The notes beneath the pieces were generated by a model. It was not told where the DNA came from and made no database searches. It worked only from the letters and a program-made list of their open reading frames with translations. Shown here piece after piece: positions 17,495-26,807 of a stretch of DNA of 64,000 nucleotides (the stretch's first letter is position 1; every line of letters starts with the position of its first letter). Made by a program: the position numbers and the translations under genes. Origin of the DNA: an uncultured Sphingomonadaceae bacterium (GTDB lineage Bacteria; Pseudomonadota; Alphaproteobacteria; Sphingomonadales; Sphingomonadaceae); assembly GCA_947488845.1 (NCBI GenBank), contig CANLBM010000008.1, positions 86,662-150,661 of the forward strand, written 5' to 3'.

Positions 17495-18628
17495 TTAGAA
17501 TCCAGTTGAAACGGTTATCGCCAAACCGTTTTCTGGCCGTGCATTGCCGGCAACCCGAACGCGCCAGTCGACAGAGAAATGCGCGGATGTAGCACCAAGA
17601 GGGACTTCGATATCCGCTCGCGGTCCCACATCCAGTCGAGCAATCTGGCGTTCGCCGCCAGCCCATGCTCCCACTCCAACATACAATCTCTTTCTTCCAG
17701 ATTCAGCGACAGGATGCTGCAAGGTAGCAGATCCGTCAAAAAAATAGCTTTCGTTCTCACCTAAAACATATCCCGCCTGAGCGTAGGTCTCGAGTAGAAT
17801 ATTTTCCACGATATGATCAGGGCCGGTGCCGCCAGCCATAAAAAAGGCTGTTCCCCGATCCCCGCCCGAATCTGCGTCCAGCCGCTTTTCGGCATGGACA
17901 GAAAAAGGCAAGCTCTGAACCGGATGTATCCGTAGACCCACAGCGGCTTCGCCCTGCGCCAGTGGCGCCAGCGCGGTGGTCAGTCTGCCATAAACCGCTA
18001 TTTCAGGGTTCGGCTTGGCCAATATCGGATAGGACAAGATAACACCGGCCTGACTACCCCCATATTGGCCATTTGATATGACGGAGCCTCGCCTTCCCAA
18101 CTCCGGCTCCGTGTGTTGAGAAGCCTGTCTGGCGAAAACCCAGGCATAACCGGCAAGCCTGTCTTCGCGCTGGTTGGCGGTCAGATTCTGGCCCGAAGGT
18201 TTAATCGATCCAATCCCTCGTGAAATACTGGGCGCTTGCCTGGGCGATGTCTCGGCCGGAAGCCTGTAAAAAACGTCCGCCGCATGCATGCTTGCCAGCA
18301 AAGAATGTCGTCGAGGACGGAATCGATCAACGAGGATCCGTTCAATCGATCGTTGCGGAGAATTGGACGGGAACAAGAGATTATTTTTTCCACCAGTATC
18401 GCCTCGCTCGGTGATCCGCCTCGAGAACTGGGCCCCGCTACGGCGTTGCGCACCGGCATTATTTATTTGCGCGACTTCGTAGCCTACAGCCGAATGGCCG
18501 GTCGCTGGCCCTACCGAATCTATCACAATATCCAACGGAATATTCCATGAGAGAACGCGCGTGATTACCCAGATGGATATTATCGTTCCAAACGCACGAA
18601 GTGGCGCACCGGTGACCTGTTCCACCAA
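17495..18628 (-). CDS. Putative outer-membrane partner of NfrB-like glycosyltransferase
   Basis: A 377-residue protein starting at TTG 18628 or GTG 18625, 4-7 bases after the glycosyltransferase gene. The C-terminal half (about residues 185-377) shows alternating strands rich in Tyr, Gly and Phe, such as AVYGRLTTAL, KRLYVGVGAWAGG and SAHFSVDWRVRVAG, and ends in Phe, which fits an outer-membrane barrel. Position after an NfrB-like enzyme suggests an analogue of the C-terminal barrel of NfrA, but the long TPR region of NfrA is missing. The first 100 residues are polar after a weak hydrophobic segment and may be mis-started. Function inferred from context. Confidence 0.55.
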   Translation of the reverse strand: MVEQVTGAPLRAFGTIISIWVITRVLSWNIPLDIVIDSVGPATGHSAVGYEVAQINNAGAQRRSGAQFSRRITERGDTGGKNNLLFPSNSPQRSIERILVDRFRPRRHSLLASMHAADVFYRLPAETSPRQAPSISRGIGSIKPSGQNLTANQREDRLAGYAWVFARQASQHTEPELGRRGSVISNGQYGGSQAGVILSYPILAKPNPEIAVYGRLTTALAPLAQGEAAVGLRIHPVQSLPFSVHAEKRLDADSGGDRGTAFFMAGGTGPDHIVENILLETYAQAGYVLGENESYFFDGSATLQHPVAESGRKRLYVGVGAWAGGERQIARLDVGPRADIEVPLGATSAHFSVDWRVRVAGNARPENGLAITVSTGF

Positions 18629-18632
18629 TGCA

Positions 18633-20060
18633 TCAGTCCCTTTCAGCCATTGAATGCCCTGACCTCAGCTGCTGGATTTCGCCAGTTTCAGGATAGAAAT
18701 GATGCGTTTTTTCCCAGTTCACCGGATGACCGGCAAGCTGTTCAACATAATGACCAATGGCTCGCCAGGCCGCCAGAATATTAATCACATTCGCAACGAT
18801 CGTCCGCGGTATCGACAGAAGCGCTTCACGAAGGCCATAAAGCGCAAAGACAAAATAGCTTTTCAACAGTAGCCGCCACATCAGAAAACCGGCGTTCACC
18901 AAAAGCAGTGTTCGCAGAAATCCGGAAACAGGCTCAACTTTGTATAGACCAAATTGGTCGGCGAGAAGCAGGCCACCCGTCAAGATTGCGACCGCATAGG
19001 CAATCGCCAGAACGATGGCCGCCAGACTGGCCTTACGATCACGCAGTCTCATCCAATTCTCCCGCCAATCATTCTTCCATCCCAGTCGATCCCATCCGGA
19101 AAGGGAGATTCCAGCGATCCAGCGGCTTTTCTGACGGACAGCATCTTCAAGCTTTTCAGGAAAAAACTCCTGCGTCGCGACCAATTGTCCATCGAGGTCG
19201 CGCAGCCGCGCAAAAATACCCCGGGCATTTTCTCCCGTCAGATTGAGTCCCAACTCATAGTCTTCGGTCAAGCTGTGCGCATCAAAGGGCTTGCCTTTTG
19301 TCCGGATTGTCAATTTTTGCAGGGCATCCCGGGCAAAAGCGCAGCCCACACCAGCAGAGGGAATCGAGGCACCAAGCGCTTCGCGCATCACCATTTGTTT
19401 GCCGTGTAATTCAGCAAATTCGTCGCCATAATGACCGGCGACCCAGCGCGACCTCTTGGCCCGGCGCGGAATGACTGGCAATTGAACCAGAGCGGCCCGT
19501 TCAATCAGATATTCGAGCAGCCGCAGTTCCTCGGGATGGACAAGATCCTCTGCATCGTGGAGCACGACTGCCTTAAAATCGGTCTTTTCCTCGATTTCAT
19601 CCTGACACAGCGCATCCCACAGATGATTGAGACAATCCGCCTTCGTCGTCGGCCCGTTTTGCTGACAGACTACAATCCGGATTTTGTCCGTGCCCGACGA
19701 TGCTGCCGCGACCGCCGCAATCGTTTCCGGATCATTCGGGTAGCATCCGACATAAATACGATATTGGCTTGATGTCCATTGTCGCAAACATCTCACTAGC
19801 ATTGCGCCAATCACCGCAGCCTCCTTCCAGGCCGGTACAAATATAGCCAACCGGCCATCGGGCGCGGATTGGCCCAAGGTCTCCACGGTTGCGCGTTCGT
19901 AGCGAGAATAGACGAACAGCTTGCGTTTCACGCTGTGAAAAATCCAAAGCCCGTCGAAAACCAGATCATCGGCCGAGCCAAGCAAAAAACACACGCTAGC
20001 GAAGAGCAGCATTTCCTTCTGGAGAACATCAAACAACGGGAAAAGAATATCACTCACCAT
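18633..20060 (-). CDS. NfrB-like family 2 membrane glycosyltransferase
   Basis: A 475-residue inner-membrane glycosyltransferase. An N-terminal membrane helix is followed by the NfrB-type block FVYSRYERATVETL (about residues 50-63) and the GT2 core: IFVPAWKEAAVIG, then LHDAEDLVHPEELRL with the metal-binding acidic motif, then SLTEDYELG and QKSRWIAGI (the Q/RxxRW-type acceptor motif). Two or three C-terminal helices follow. E. coli NfrB is about 745 residues with a C-terminal c-di-GMP-binding MshEN domain; that domain is absent here. ATG 20060 has GGAG 7 bases upstream. Predicted to build an exported polysaccharide with the downstream outer-membrane protein. Confidence 0.85.
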   Translation of the reverse strand: MVSDILFPLFDVLQKEMLLFASVCFLLGSADDLVFDGLWIFHSVKRKLFVYSRYERATVETLGQSAPDGRLAIFVPAWKEAAVIGAMLVRCLRQWTSSQYRIYVGCYPNDPETIAAVAAASSGTDKIRIVVCQQNGPTTKADCLNHLWDALCQDEIEEKTDFKAVVLHDAEDLVHPEELRLLEYLIERAALVQLPVIPRRAKRSRWVAGHYGDEFAELHGKQMVMREALGASIPSAGVGCAFARDALQKLTIRTKGKPFDAHSLTEDYELGLNLTGENARGIFARLRDLDGQLVATQEFFPEKLEDAVRQKSRWIAGISLSGWDRLGWKNDWRENWMRLRDRKASLAAIVLAIAYAVAILTGGLLLADQFGLYKVEPVSGFLRTLLLVNAGFLMWRLLLKSYFVFALYGLREALLSIPRTIVANVINILAAWRAIGHYVEQLAGHPVNWEKTHHFYPETGEIQQLRSGHSMAERD

Positions 20061-20148
20061 AGTTATGCTCCTTCGGTTCGCAGAAGCGTTGCTACTGCAG
20101 AGAGTGAAGACAATGGTTGGAAACAAGTGATTGGATCGTTGCTGGACG

Positions 20149-20592
20149 CTAGCCGGAATTAATTCCATGCTCAGCCACCAACGGCCAATGTTCAAAGGAT
20201 CCAAGAGCCAGTGCCAACAGCATAGGATAGGCCCAAAAGACAGCACCAGTGCCGAACGCCCACGGCGTAATCTGTGGCATAACCATCATTGTGGGATGAG
20301 TGGTTACCGCAAGCAGTTGAAACGCGGTTGCCCAAATTGGCCAGAAGCGATCGGAATTGAACGCAAGATAAATCAACGCGATGAAGGCGACTATATCAAT
20401 CGCAAATATACCCACTTCCACGCTCGTCCACGAGGTCCCGAAAAGTCTGCTAACCACTAATGTGGAAACCGATCCGACAATCATGATGGCAACCCCGAAA
20501 TATTCAGAACGGGATCCGCGATAAATTGCATGTCCACAGCAGACTACAAGAAATATATAATAGATATAGGCCCATATCGTAGTGAAAATCAC
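20149..20592 (-). CDS. Small polytopic membrane protein, unknown
   Basis: A 147-residue, highly hydrophobic protein with four predicted helices (about residues 3-22, 30-50, 60-80 and 112-132) and a cluster of Trp, Tyr and Phe. No family is recognised. It sits between a small cytoplasmic protein and the NfrB-like glycosyltransferase on the same strand, so it probably belongs to the same envelope cluster. The GTG start has only a weak ribosome site. Confidence 0.65.
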   Translation of the reverse strand: MIFTTIWAYIYYIFLVVCCGHAIYRGSRSEYFGVAIMIVGSVSTLVVSRLFGTSWTSVEVGIFAIDIVAFIALIYLAFNSDRFWPIWATAFQLLAVTTHPTMMVMPQITPWAFGTGAVFWAYPMLLALALGSFEHWPLVAEHGINSG

Positions 20593-20642
20593 AGCGGCAC
20601 ACCCACCATCATAGGTGATTCAAGCTTGTTTTGGAAAAATAA

Positions 20643-21002
20643 CTAGGCAACATGTTCTGCTAAAGTGACAATTTTCTCATCATCTTTATTTTGAGCTATA
20701 GGCGGTTTCATATCTCCGCTGCCCATGGCCATGGCTTGCAATCCAATTTGATCTCGCGTTTCCGCCAATCGGTTGTGTGTTGCTATCAGTTGTCCTCTCG
20801 CTCTCACTAATGCAGTCAGGGTTTCAGCTGCCTGCGATATCGCATCCTGACCGACCACAGCCGATAAATGTGCATTCGTTCTCGCGACGGGCATATATCC
20901 CGCCAAATCTGCCATTTTGCAAATTGCCTGATCAAAAGCTTCTTCGGTAGCAAACAGTCTCCTCGCCAAATTCTCGGCAGCATGTTGTCGTTGTTTCAGC
21001 AT
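20643..21002 (-). CDS. Small helical protein of the NfrB-like cluster, unknown
   Basis: A 119-residue soluble protein, mostly alpha-helical by composition (many Ala, Leu, Glu, Gln), with no signal peptide. The middle holds a long amphipathic stretch (AAETLTALVRARGQLIATHNRLAETRDQ region, about residues 57-84) that could form a helical hairpin. ATG 21002 follows AGGA by 6 bases; a start nine codons earlier lacks one. It lies between the LuxR-type regulator and the four-helix protein, all transcribed leftward. No known domain. Confidence 0.6.
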   Translation of the reverse strand: MLKQRQHAAENLARRLFATEEAFDQAICKMADLAGYMPVARTNAHLSAVVGQDAISQAAETLTALVRARGQLIATHNRLAETRDQIGLQAMAMGSGDMKPPIAQNKDDEKIVTLAEHVA

Positions 21003-21089
21003 GAATTTTCCTTTCCCCAGAGTCGACATTTCATACTATTCAAAGTTACCAAATCGAGGAGCGGATGCGCAGGCCTGACTGAGTGTCGA

Positions 21090-21677
21090 TTACCCTGTTA
21101 GCCGAGACAGCGCCTCCAACCCCGCGATAAGGCCACCGAAAGATAATGCGGACCCGATCGCAATCGCCAATATCCACCCCAATCGCTCCACCGTGCCAAG
21201 ATTGTTTCTCTCGCCACGATATCGCGGAACGGGAATCCGTCGGCGCCCGGTTTCTGATCCTTCAAAAATCATAGTGGCGATATTGCCATCTACATTTGAA
21301 ATATCATCTGTGGAGCCTGTCCTGTCGCTTGCGGTCCTTTCGGTTGGCGAGACCAATTTCCCGTTTTTTCTGCCCCGCTCAACATCCGGCATTTGATATA
21401 TCAATGGTTGATATTGATCGTCGGCCTCGAACGCAGCAAATTTGCGTGCCGCCTCGAAACGCGACGACACTTCCATAATGCGCATGGCAGTGCGCAATCT
21501 CTGATCTACCGTGTGCGGAGATACGCCCAGTTCCCGTGCAATTTCCTTGGAATTATGATGCGCCAGCACAAGCCGCAAACAATCGCGCTGCCCGTCATTC
21601 AGCTTTTCTGCAGCGTCCACTGTCATAGCGGGCGTGACCGACCGAATCGAGAGTGAAGGAGTTGCAAGAATGGACAT
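21090..21677 (-). CDS. LuxR-type HTH regulator with C-terminal membrane anchor
   Basis: A 195-residue protein with a LuxR/sigma-4-like helix-turn-helix near the N-terminus (about residues 25-80: LNDGQRDCLRLVLAH, SKEIARELGVSPHTVDQRL). A long polar linker carries Arg-rich RRRIPVPRYRGER, and one C-terminal membrane helix runs about 168-188. The DNA-binding domain would face the cytoplasm with the tail in the membrane. It is the first gene of the leftward NfrB-like cluster and probably controls it. Start at ATG 21677 is preferred; TTG 21698 is possible. The reversed layout compared with the regulator at 227-658 is notable. Confidence 0.75.
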   Translation of the reverse strand: MSILATPSLSIRSVTPAMTVDAAEKLNDGQRDCLRLVLAHHNSKEIARELGVSPHTVDQRLRTAMRIMEVSSRFEAARKFAAFEADDQYQPLIYQMPDVERGRKNGKLVSPTERTASDRTGSTDDISNVDGNIATMIFEGSETGRRRIPVPRYRGERNNLGTVERLGWILAIAIGSALSFGGLIAGLEALSRLTG

Positions 21678-21768
21678 CGGCCTGCAGATTTCCGACAAAA
21701 ATATGTGATGAATTGCCGGAAACGTGCGCTCTGCGCCATATCTGCCCCCTGAAAACCTTGTCGTTACC

Positions 21769-21787
21769 TTCTGTTACAATAACAGAA
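21769..21787. promoter_or_regulatory. Perfect inverted repeat, candidate operator
   Basis: TTCTGTTA-CAA-TAACAGAA, a perfect 8-base palindrome with a 3-base centre. It lies in the 243-base divergent spacer between the LuxR-type regulator (21677, leftward) and the MFS gene (21921, rightward). It is too short for a useful terminator and has the shape of a dimeric repressor site. Confidence 0.45.
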
Positions 21788-21803
21788 ATCCGCGATATCG
21801 TGA

Positions 21804-23339
<1,536 letters not shown>

Positions 23340-23345
23340 GACAAT

Positions 23346-23780
23346 ATGGCCCGTCCGGAAGCATGGCAGCTGATTGCCGCAAACTATCCCGTATCTGTCG
23401 TGACCCAGACGCGTTTTCAGGATATTGATCCGAACCGGCATCTCAACAATGTCGCCTTTGCTTCGATGTTCGAGAATGCGCGGGTCCGGCTTAACCGTGC
23501 GCTGCGGCCCTGGGGTGACCGGCCCAGGAACGAGCGGAGCATGGTGGCGGCGGTGACGATCAACTATCTCCGTGAAGGGCAATATCCCGACGACGTCGAG
23601 ATCAGTTCGGGTGTCAGCAAGATCGGGCGTTCAAGCTATGTCATCGCGCAGGCGATGTTCCAGAATGGCCACTGCATCGCCACCTGCGATTCCACCATCG
23701 TCTGCCGCACCGACGGCGAGGGCAAGCCGTTGCGACCAGAGGTTGTCGCGGAACTGGAGAAAATGCGAACCACCGGTTAG
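23346..23780 (+). CDS. Acyl-CoA thioesterase (4HBT hotdog fold)
   Basis: A 144-residue hotdog-fold thioesterase of the 4-hydroxybenzoyl-CoA/FadM type. The signature is TRFQDIDPNRHLNNVAFASM with the catalytic Asp and the HxNN motif (about residues 20-39), followed by ENARVR. It hydrolyses acyl-CoA thioesters; chain preference unknown. It is one single hotdog domain, so a homotetramer is expected. Co-transcribed with the MFS transporter 6 bases upstream. Confidence 0.88.
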   Translation: MARPEAWQLIAANYPVSVVTQTRFQDIDPNRHLNNVAFASMFENARVRLNRALRPWGDRPRNERSMVAAVTINYLREGQYPDDVEISSGVSKIGRSSYVIAQAMFQNGHCIATCDSTIVCRTDGEGKPLRPEVVAELEKMRTTG

Positions 23781-23830
23781 CTTCTTCCCGTCAACACGGA
23801 ACCTGTCAAAGTGTCTATATGGCCTTGAGA

Positions 23831-23857
23831 GGTCCTTCGACAGGCTCAGGACGAACG
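23831..23857. repeat. Single arm of the TCCTTCGACAG...CAGGACGAACG repeat
   Basis: GGTCCTTCGACAGGCTCAGG followed by ACGAACG. It is nearly identical to the right arm of the hairpin at 52266-52337, but no opposing arm is present here. It lies in the spacer between the thioesterase and the convergent crotonase gene. Confidence 0.55.
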
Positions 23858-23869
23858 TTAACCAGCATA

Positions 23870-24694
23870 TCAATCGGCAAAATTAGCGGCCCGTTTCTGC
23901 ATGAACGCCATGACCGCTTCCACCTGATTGGGGGTCCGGCTGACCTTGTCCTGCCCAACCGATTCCATCATCAATATCTCGTCTTCGTTCATATCGGGAA
24001 GCTTGTTGATCAGATCTTTTGCAATCTGGACGGCTTGCGGATGCTTGCTCGCGATCTCGGCGGCAATTTCCATGGCCTTGGCATGCGGGTCATCCGACAG
24101 ATGCGTGACAAAGCCCAGTTCCTTGCCTTCCTCACCGGTAAATATCCGGTTGGTGTAGGTCAGTTCGCGCAGAATGTCGTCGCGAACAAAGCTCCGCCAG
24201 GTCGTATAGCTGCCCATATCCGGGATCAGGCCCCAGCGCATTTCCATGATCGACATTTTCGCGTCCGGTGCAACCACGCGGATGTCGGCGGCGCTGGCAA
24301 ATTGCAGCCCCCCACCAATGCACGGACCGTGAATAGCGGCGATGACCGGAGCCTTCAGGCGCCGCCAGAGCAGCACGATATGCTGATATTTATTGGCATT
24401 GCCAAAAGTGCGATCGGTCAGCGTGTTCGCGAGCGGAGATTTTTCACCATCCTTGCTTTCTTCAGATACGGACGCGGCCGATGCGGCAAAGCTGCCCATA
24501 TCGAGCCCAGCGCAGAACGCCTTTCCTTCGCCCGACAGGACGATGGCTCTTATACCGTCCATCGCTGCCAGCCTCTCACCCGCCTCGACGATCGCATCAA
24601 TCTGCTCGGCGTCGAGCGCGTTCATCTTGTCGGGCCGGTTGAACCGGACATCGGCGATATGATCCTTGACGGTAATGGTGACGCGTTCTGACAT
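23870..24694 (-). CDS. Enoyl-CoA hydratase/isomerase (crotonase) family protein
   Basis: A 274-residue crotonase. N-terminal VRFNRPDKMNALD is typical, and the oxyanion-hole segments are LSGEGKAFCAGLDMGSF (about residues 53-69) and AIHGPCIGGGLQFASAAD (about 119-136). An acidic residue follows in SIMEMRWGLIPDM, in the position used by delta3,delta5-dienoyl or enoyl isomerases. A 25-residue insert (about 70-95) is characteristic of the subgroup annotated as crotonase/enoyl-CoA hydratase family. It is the last of three leftward genes after a GST and an HCCA-isomerase-like gene. Confidence 0.87.
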   Translation of the reverse strand: MSERVTITVKDHIADVRFNRPDKMNALDAEQIDAIVEAGERLAAMDGIRAIVLSGEGKAFCAGLDMGSFAASAASVSEESKDGEKSPLANTLTDRTFGNANKYQHIVLLWRRLKAPVIAAIHGPCIGGGLQFASAADIRVVAPDAKMSIMEMRWGLIPDMGSYTTWRSFVRDDILRELTYTNRIFTGEEGKELGFVTHLSDDPHAKAMEIAAEIASKHPQAVQIAKDLINKLPDMNEDEILMMESVGQDKVSRTPNQVEAVMAFMQKRAANFAD

Positions 24695-24714
24695 TTTTCA
24701 TCCTTTGCTCTTCG

Positions 24715-24783
24715 CCGTTCGCTGCGAGCGAAGTCGGGAAGTGTGATATTTCCAAGTGTCTCGACTGCGCTCGACACGAACGG
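24715..24783. repeat. Palindromic repeat, CCGTTCG...GAGCGCAGTCGAG type
   Basis: Inverted repeat of about 69 bases. The left arm is CCGTTCGCTGCGAGCGAAGT and the right arm, read on the other strand, CCGTTCGTGTCGAGCGCAGT, separated by about 20 bases. It fills the spacer between the HCCA-isomerase-like gene and the crotonase gene, so it would be transcribed as a hairpin if they form one unit. Confidence 0.65.
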
Positions 24784-24799
24784 AAACGAAGATTCGCTG

Positions 24800-25426
24800 T
24801 TATACCGAATCTTGTTTAATCGCCCAGTTAACCAGCGGCAACTGGTCATTGCCAAAATACATTCTTTCACCCTCTCCAAAGGGCACGAAAATACTGGGCG
24901 ATCCATAGGCACCGCGGGCGATGGCCTCTTCTGTATTGGCGCGCAGCCGGTCCTTGATTGCTTGTTCCTGCGTCCGCGCGGCCAGCGCTGCGCCGTCCAG
25001 CCCGACTTCGTTGGCAATCGCGATCAATACTTCGGGATCATCCAGATTGCGTTGCTCGCCGTAATAAGCGTGGAAGGCAGCGGTTGCGAACTTGTGCAAC
25101 GCCGCCTGATCATCCTCCAGCGCGCAACAGAGCCGCATCGCATGGACCGACTTGACCGGATGATGTTCGCTCGGGAAATTCATCGGCAGGCCGGCCAGCT
25201 TGGCCCAATCCTTGAGCACGCGAAAACTGTGAACAAATTTGCGATTGTCCGGATTTTCCCGGGCCGCGTAGACGTCCTGGTTCACCGCATTGAACACGCC
25301 GCCAACGAGGAACGGTTTCCAGATAATTGCGGCGCCATTCTCTTTGATGATCGGCTGGATATTGTGGAACGCGAGGCACGTCCAGGGAGATGAGAGGTCA
25401 AAATAGAAATCCACTGCTACCGACAT
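24800..25426 (-). CDS. DsbA/kappa-GST family protein, HCCA isomerase-like
   Basis: A 208-residue thioredoxin-fold protein of the 2-hydroxychromene-2-carboxylate isomerase/kappa GST family. FYFDLSSPWTCLAF (about residues 7-20) holds the active-site Ser in the usual SP context. YGSPSIFVPFGEG carries the cis-Pro loop, and an inserted helical domain lies between (about 50-150). Family members isomerise aromatic intermediates with glutathione or catalyse other thiol chemistry. It lies between a GST gene and a crotonase gene on the same strand; glutathione-dependent metabolism is a shared theme. Confidence 0.83.
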   Translation of the reverse strand: MSVAVDFYFDLSSPWTCLAFHNIQPIIKENGAAIIWKPFLVGGVFNAVNQDVYAARENPDNRKFVHSFRVLKDWAKLAGLPMNFPSEHHPVKSVHAMRLCCALEDDQAALHKFATAAFHAYYGEQRNLDDPEVLIAIANEVGLDGAALAARTQEQAIKDRLRANTEEAIARGAYGSPSIFVPFGEGERMYFGNDQLPLVNWAIKQDSV

Positions 25427-25476
25427 AATTTGATCCTTATTCTCCCTCTCCCTTCCGAGGAGAGAGGGGCCATTTC

Positions 25477-26166
25477 CTAATCCTTCAAGCCGAACAATGT
25501 CTTGCGCGTCTGCGCATCATCCTGCGGATTTCGATTGATCTTGTCCCGGCCGACAGCCATCCCGCGCCGCAGACCTTCGCGCTGCTTGAGCGTCTCGTAC
25601 CAGCGCTTCACATGGGCAAAATCACCCAGAGCAATTTCCTGACGCTTGTAAGTCTGCACCCAAGGGAAACAGGCCATGTCGGCAATAGTGTAATCTACAC
25701 CCGCCAGATAATCATTATCCGCCAGCCGCCTGTCCATCACGCCAAACAGGCGGAGCACTTCCTTGCGGTAGCGCTCGGTGGCATATTCTATCCGCTCGGG
25801 CGCATAGAGTTTGAAATGGCCATGCTGTCCCATCATTGGCCCCAGCCCGCCCATCTGCCACATTAGCCATTCCGTAGCCGCAATCTGTCCGCGCAGATCA
25901 TGCGGCAGAAAATCTTCCGCCTTGTCCGCCAGATAAAGCAGGATCGCTCCGGTTTCGAAAACGCTCACCGGTTCGCCGCCATCCGCCGGATCATGATCGA
26001 CGATCGCGGGGATCCGGTTGTTCGGGCTGATCGCGATAAAATCCGGCTCGAACTGCTCCCCTGCCCCGATATTCACCCATTTGATATTATAGTCGAGCCC
26101 GCTTTCCTCAAGCATGATCGAAATCTTCCAGCCATTGGGTGTCGGAGCAAAATATAAATCAATCAT
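25477..26166 (-). CDS. Glutathione S-transferase (nu-class, YfcG-like)
   Basis: A 229-residue GST. The N-terminal thioredoxin domain begins with YFAPTPNGWKISIMLEE, the TPNGxK pattern of nu-class YfcG/YghU enzymes, and contains the glutathione-binding region NNRIPAI...SVFETGAILLYLADK (about residues 49-84). The C-terminal helical domain has YTIADMACFPWVQTY (about 161-175). YfcG-type enzymes act mainly as disulfide reductases. First gene of a leftward set with the HCCA-isomerase-like and crotonase genes; short (CT)n/(GA)n palindromic sequence lies in the following gap. Confidence 0.9.
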   Translation of the reverse strand: MIDLYFAPTPNGWKISIMLEESGLDYNIKWVNIGAGEQFEPDFIAISPNNRIPAIVDHDPADGGEPVSVFETGAILLYLADKAEDFLPHDLRGQIAATEWLMWQMGGLGPMMGQHGHFKLYAPERIEYATERYRKEVLRLFGVMDRRLADNDYLAGVDYTIADMACFPWVQTYKRQEIALGDFAHVKRWYETLKQREGLRRGMAVGRDKINRNPQDDAQTRKTLFGLKD

Positions 26167-26394
26167 AAACGCAAATCATCCTTGCCGAACTTTACACACT
26201 TTACACTGTTATGTTTTTAAATTCCCGGTGGGCGAATTGCCCGCCCAGACGGGGTAAAAAATGGGTATTTCGCGTCAGTGAACATAATGCCGCAACGTGG
26301 CATAAAAGCTGCCCGGTAGGACAGCAAAATCTGACAATATTTGCGCAGCCCAAGGGATGCTCCGGTCAATGGCCCAAAGACCTCCGTGCGACTG

Positions 26395-26449
26395 ATATTT
26401 CGACAATCGTAGAAATATGATTGACGGCAGGATATTATTTTTGTATTTC
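26395..26449 (+). promoter_or_regulatory. ars promoter with candidate ArsR operator
   Basis: Inverted repeat ATATTTC-(10)-GAAATAT at 26395-26418 abuts a sigma70-type promoter: TTGACG at 26421, 17-base spacer, TATTTC at 26444. ArsR starts 29 bases later. This is where an ArsR dimer would block the -35 region. The rest of the 228-base spacer back to the GST gene shows no gene. Confidence 0.5.
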
Positions 26450-26477
26450 CATGATTATCGAATTAATGGAGTCGTAC

Positions 26478-26807
26478 ATGCAATCCGAACAGGCTGTCAG
26501 CGCTTTGGCGTCGCTCGCTCAGGAGCACAGATTGTCGATCTTCCGCTTGCTGGTACAGGCCGGCAAAGATGGTCTTGCCGCAGGCGCGATAGCCGAACAG
26601 CTGGGTGTTCCGCCCAGTTCCCTGTCCTTCCATCTCGCCCATCTGACCCGTTCCGGCCTGATCAGCCAGGAACGCCAGTCCCGTACCCTGATCTACCGGG
26701 CCGACTATGCGGCGATGAACCAGCTCGTCGCCTATCTGCTCGAAAATTGCTGCGCCGGCAACGCCTGCGCTGTCGACCTTCTCGTTTCCCAAGGAGCCTG
26801 CAAATGA
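26478..26807 (+). CDS. arsR: ArsR family metalloregulator
   Basis: A 109-residue winged-helix repressor of the ArsR/SmtB family. The core is ALASLAQEHRLSIFRLLVQAG, followed by GLAAGAIAEQLGVPPSSLSFHLAHLTRSGLI (recognition helix about residues 47-62). The wing holds SRTLIYRADYAAM. A vicinal Cys pair in ENCCAGNAC near the C-terminus (about 92-97) is the likely As(III) site, as in alphaproteobacterial ArsR with C-terminal cysteines. ATG 26478 has GGAG 6 bases upstream. The stop overlaps arsI (ATGA). It probably represses the whole arsR-arsI-arsC-acr3 operon. Confidence 0.93.
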   Translation: MQSEQAVSALASLAQEHRLSIFRLLVQAGKDGLAAGAIAEQLGVPPSSLSFHLAHLTRSGLISQERQSRTLIYRADYAAMNQLVAYLLENCCAGNACAVDLLVSQGACK

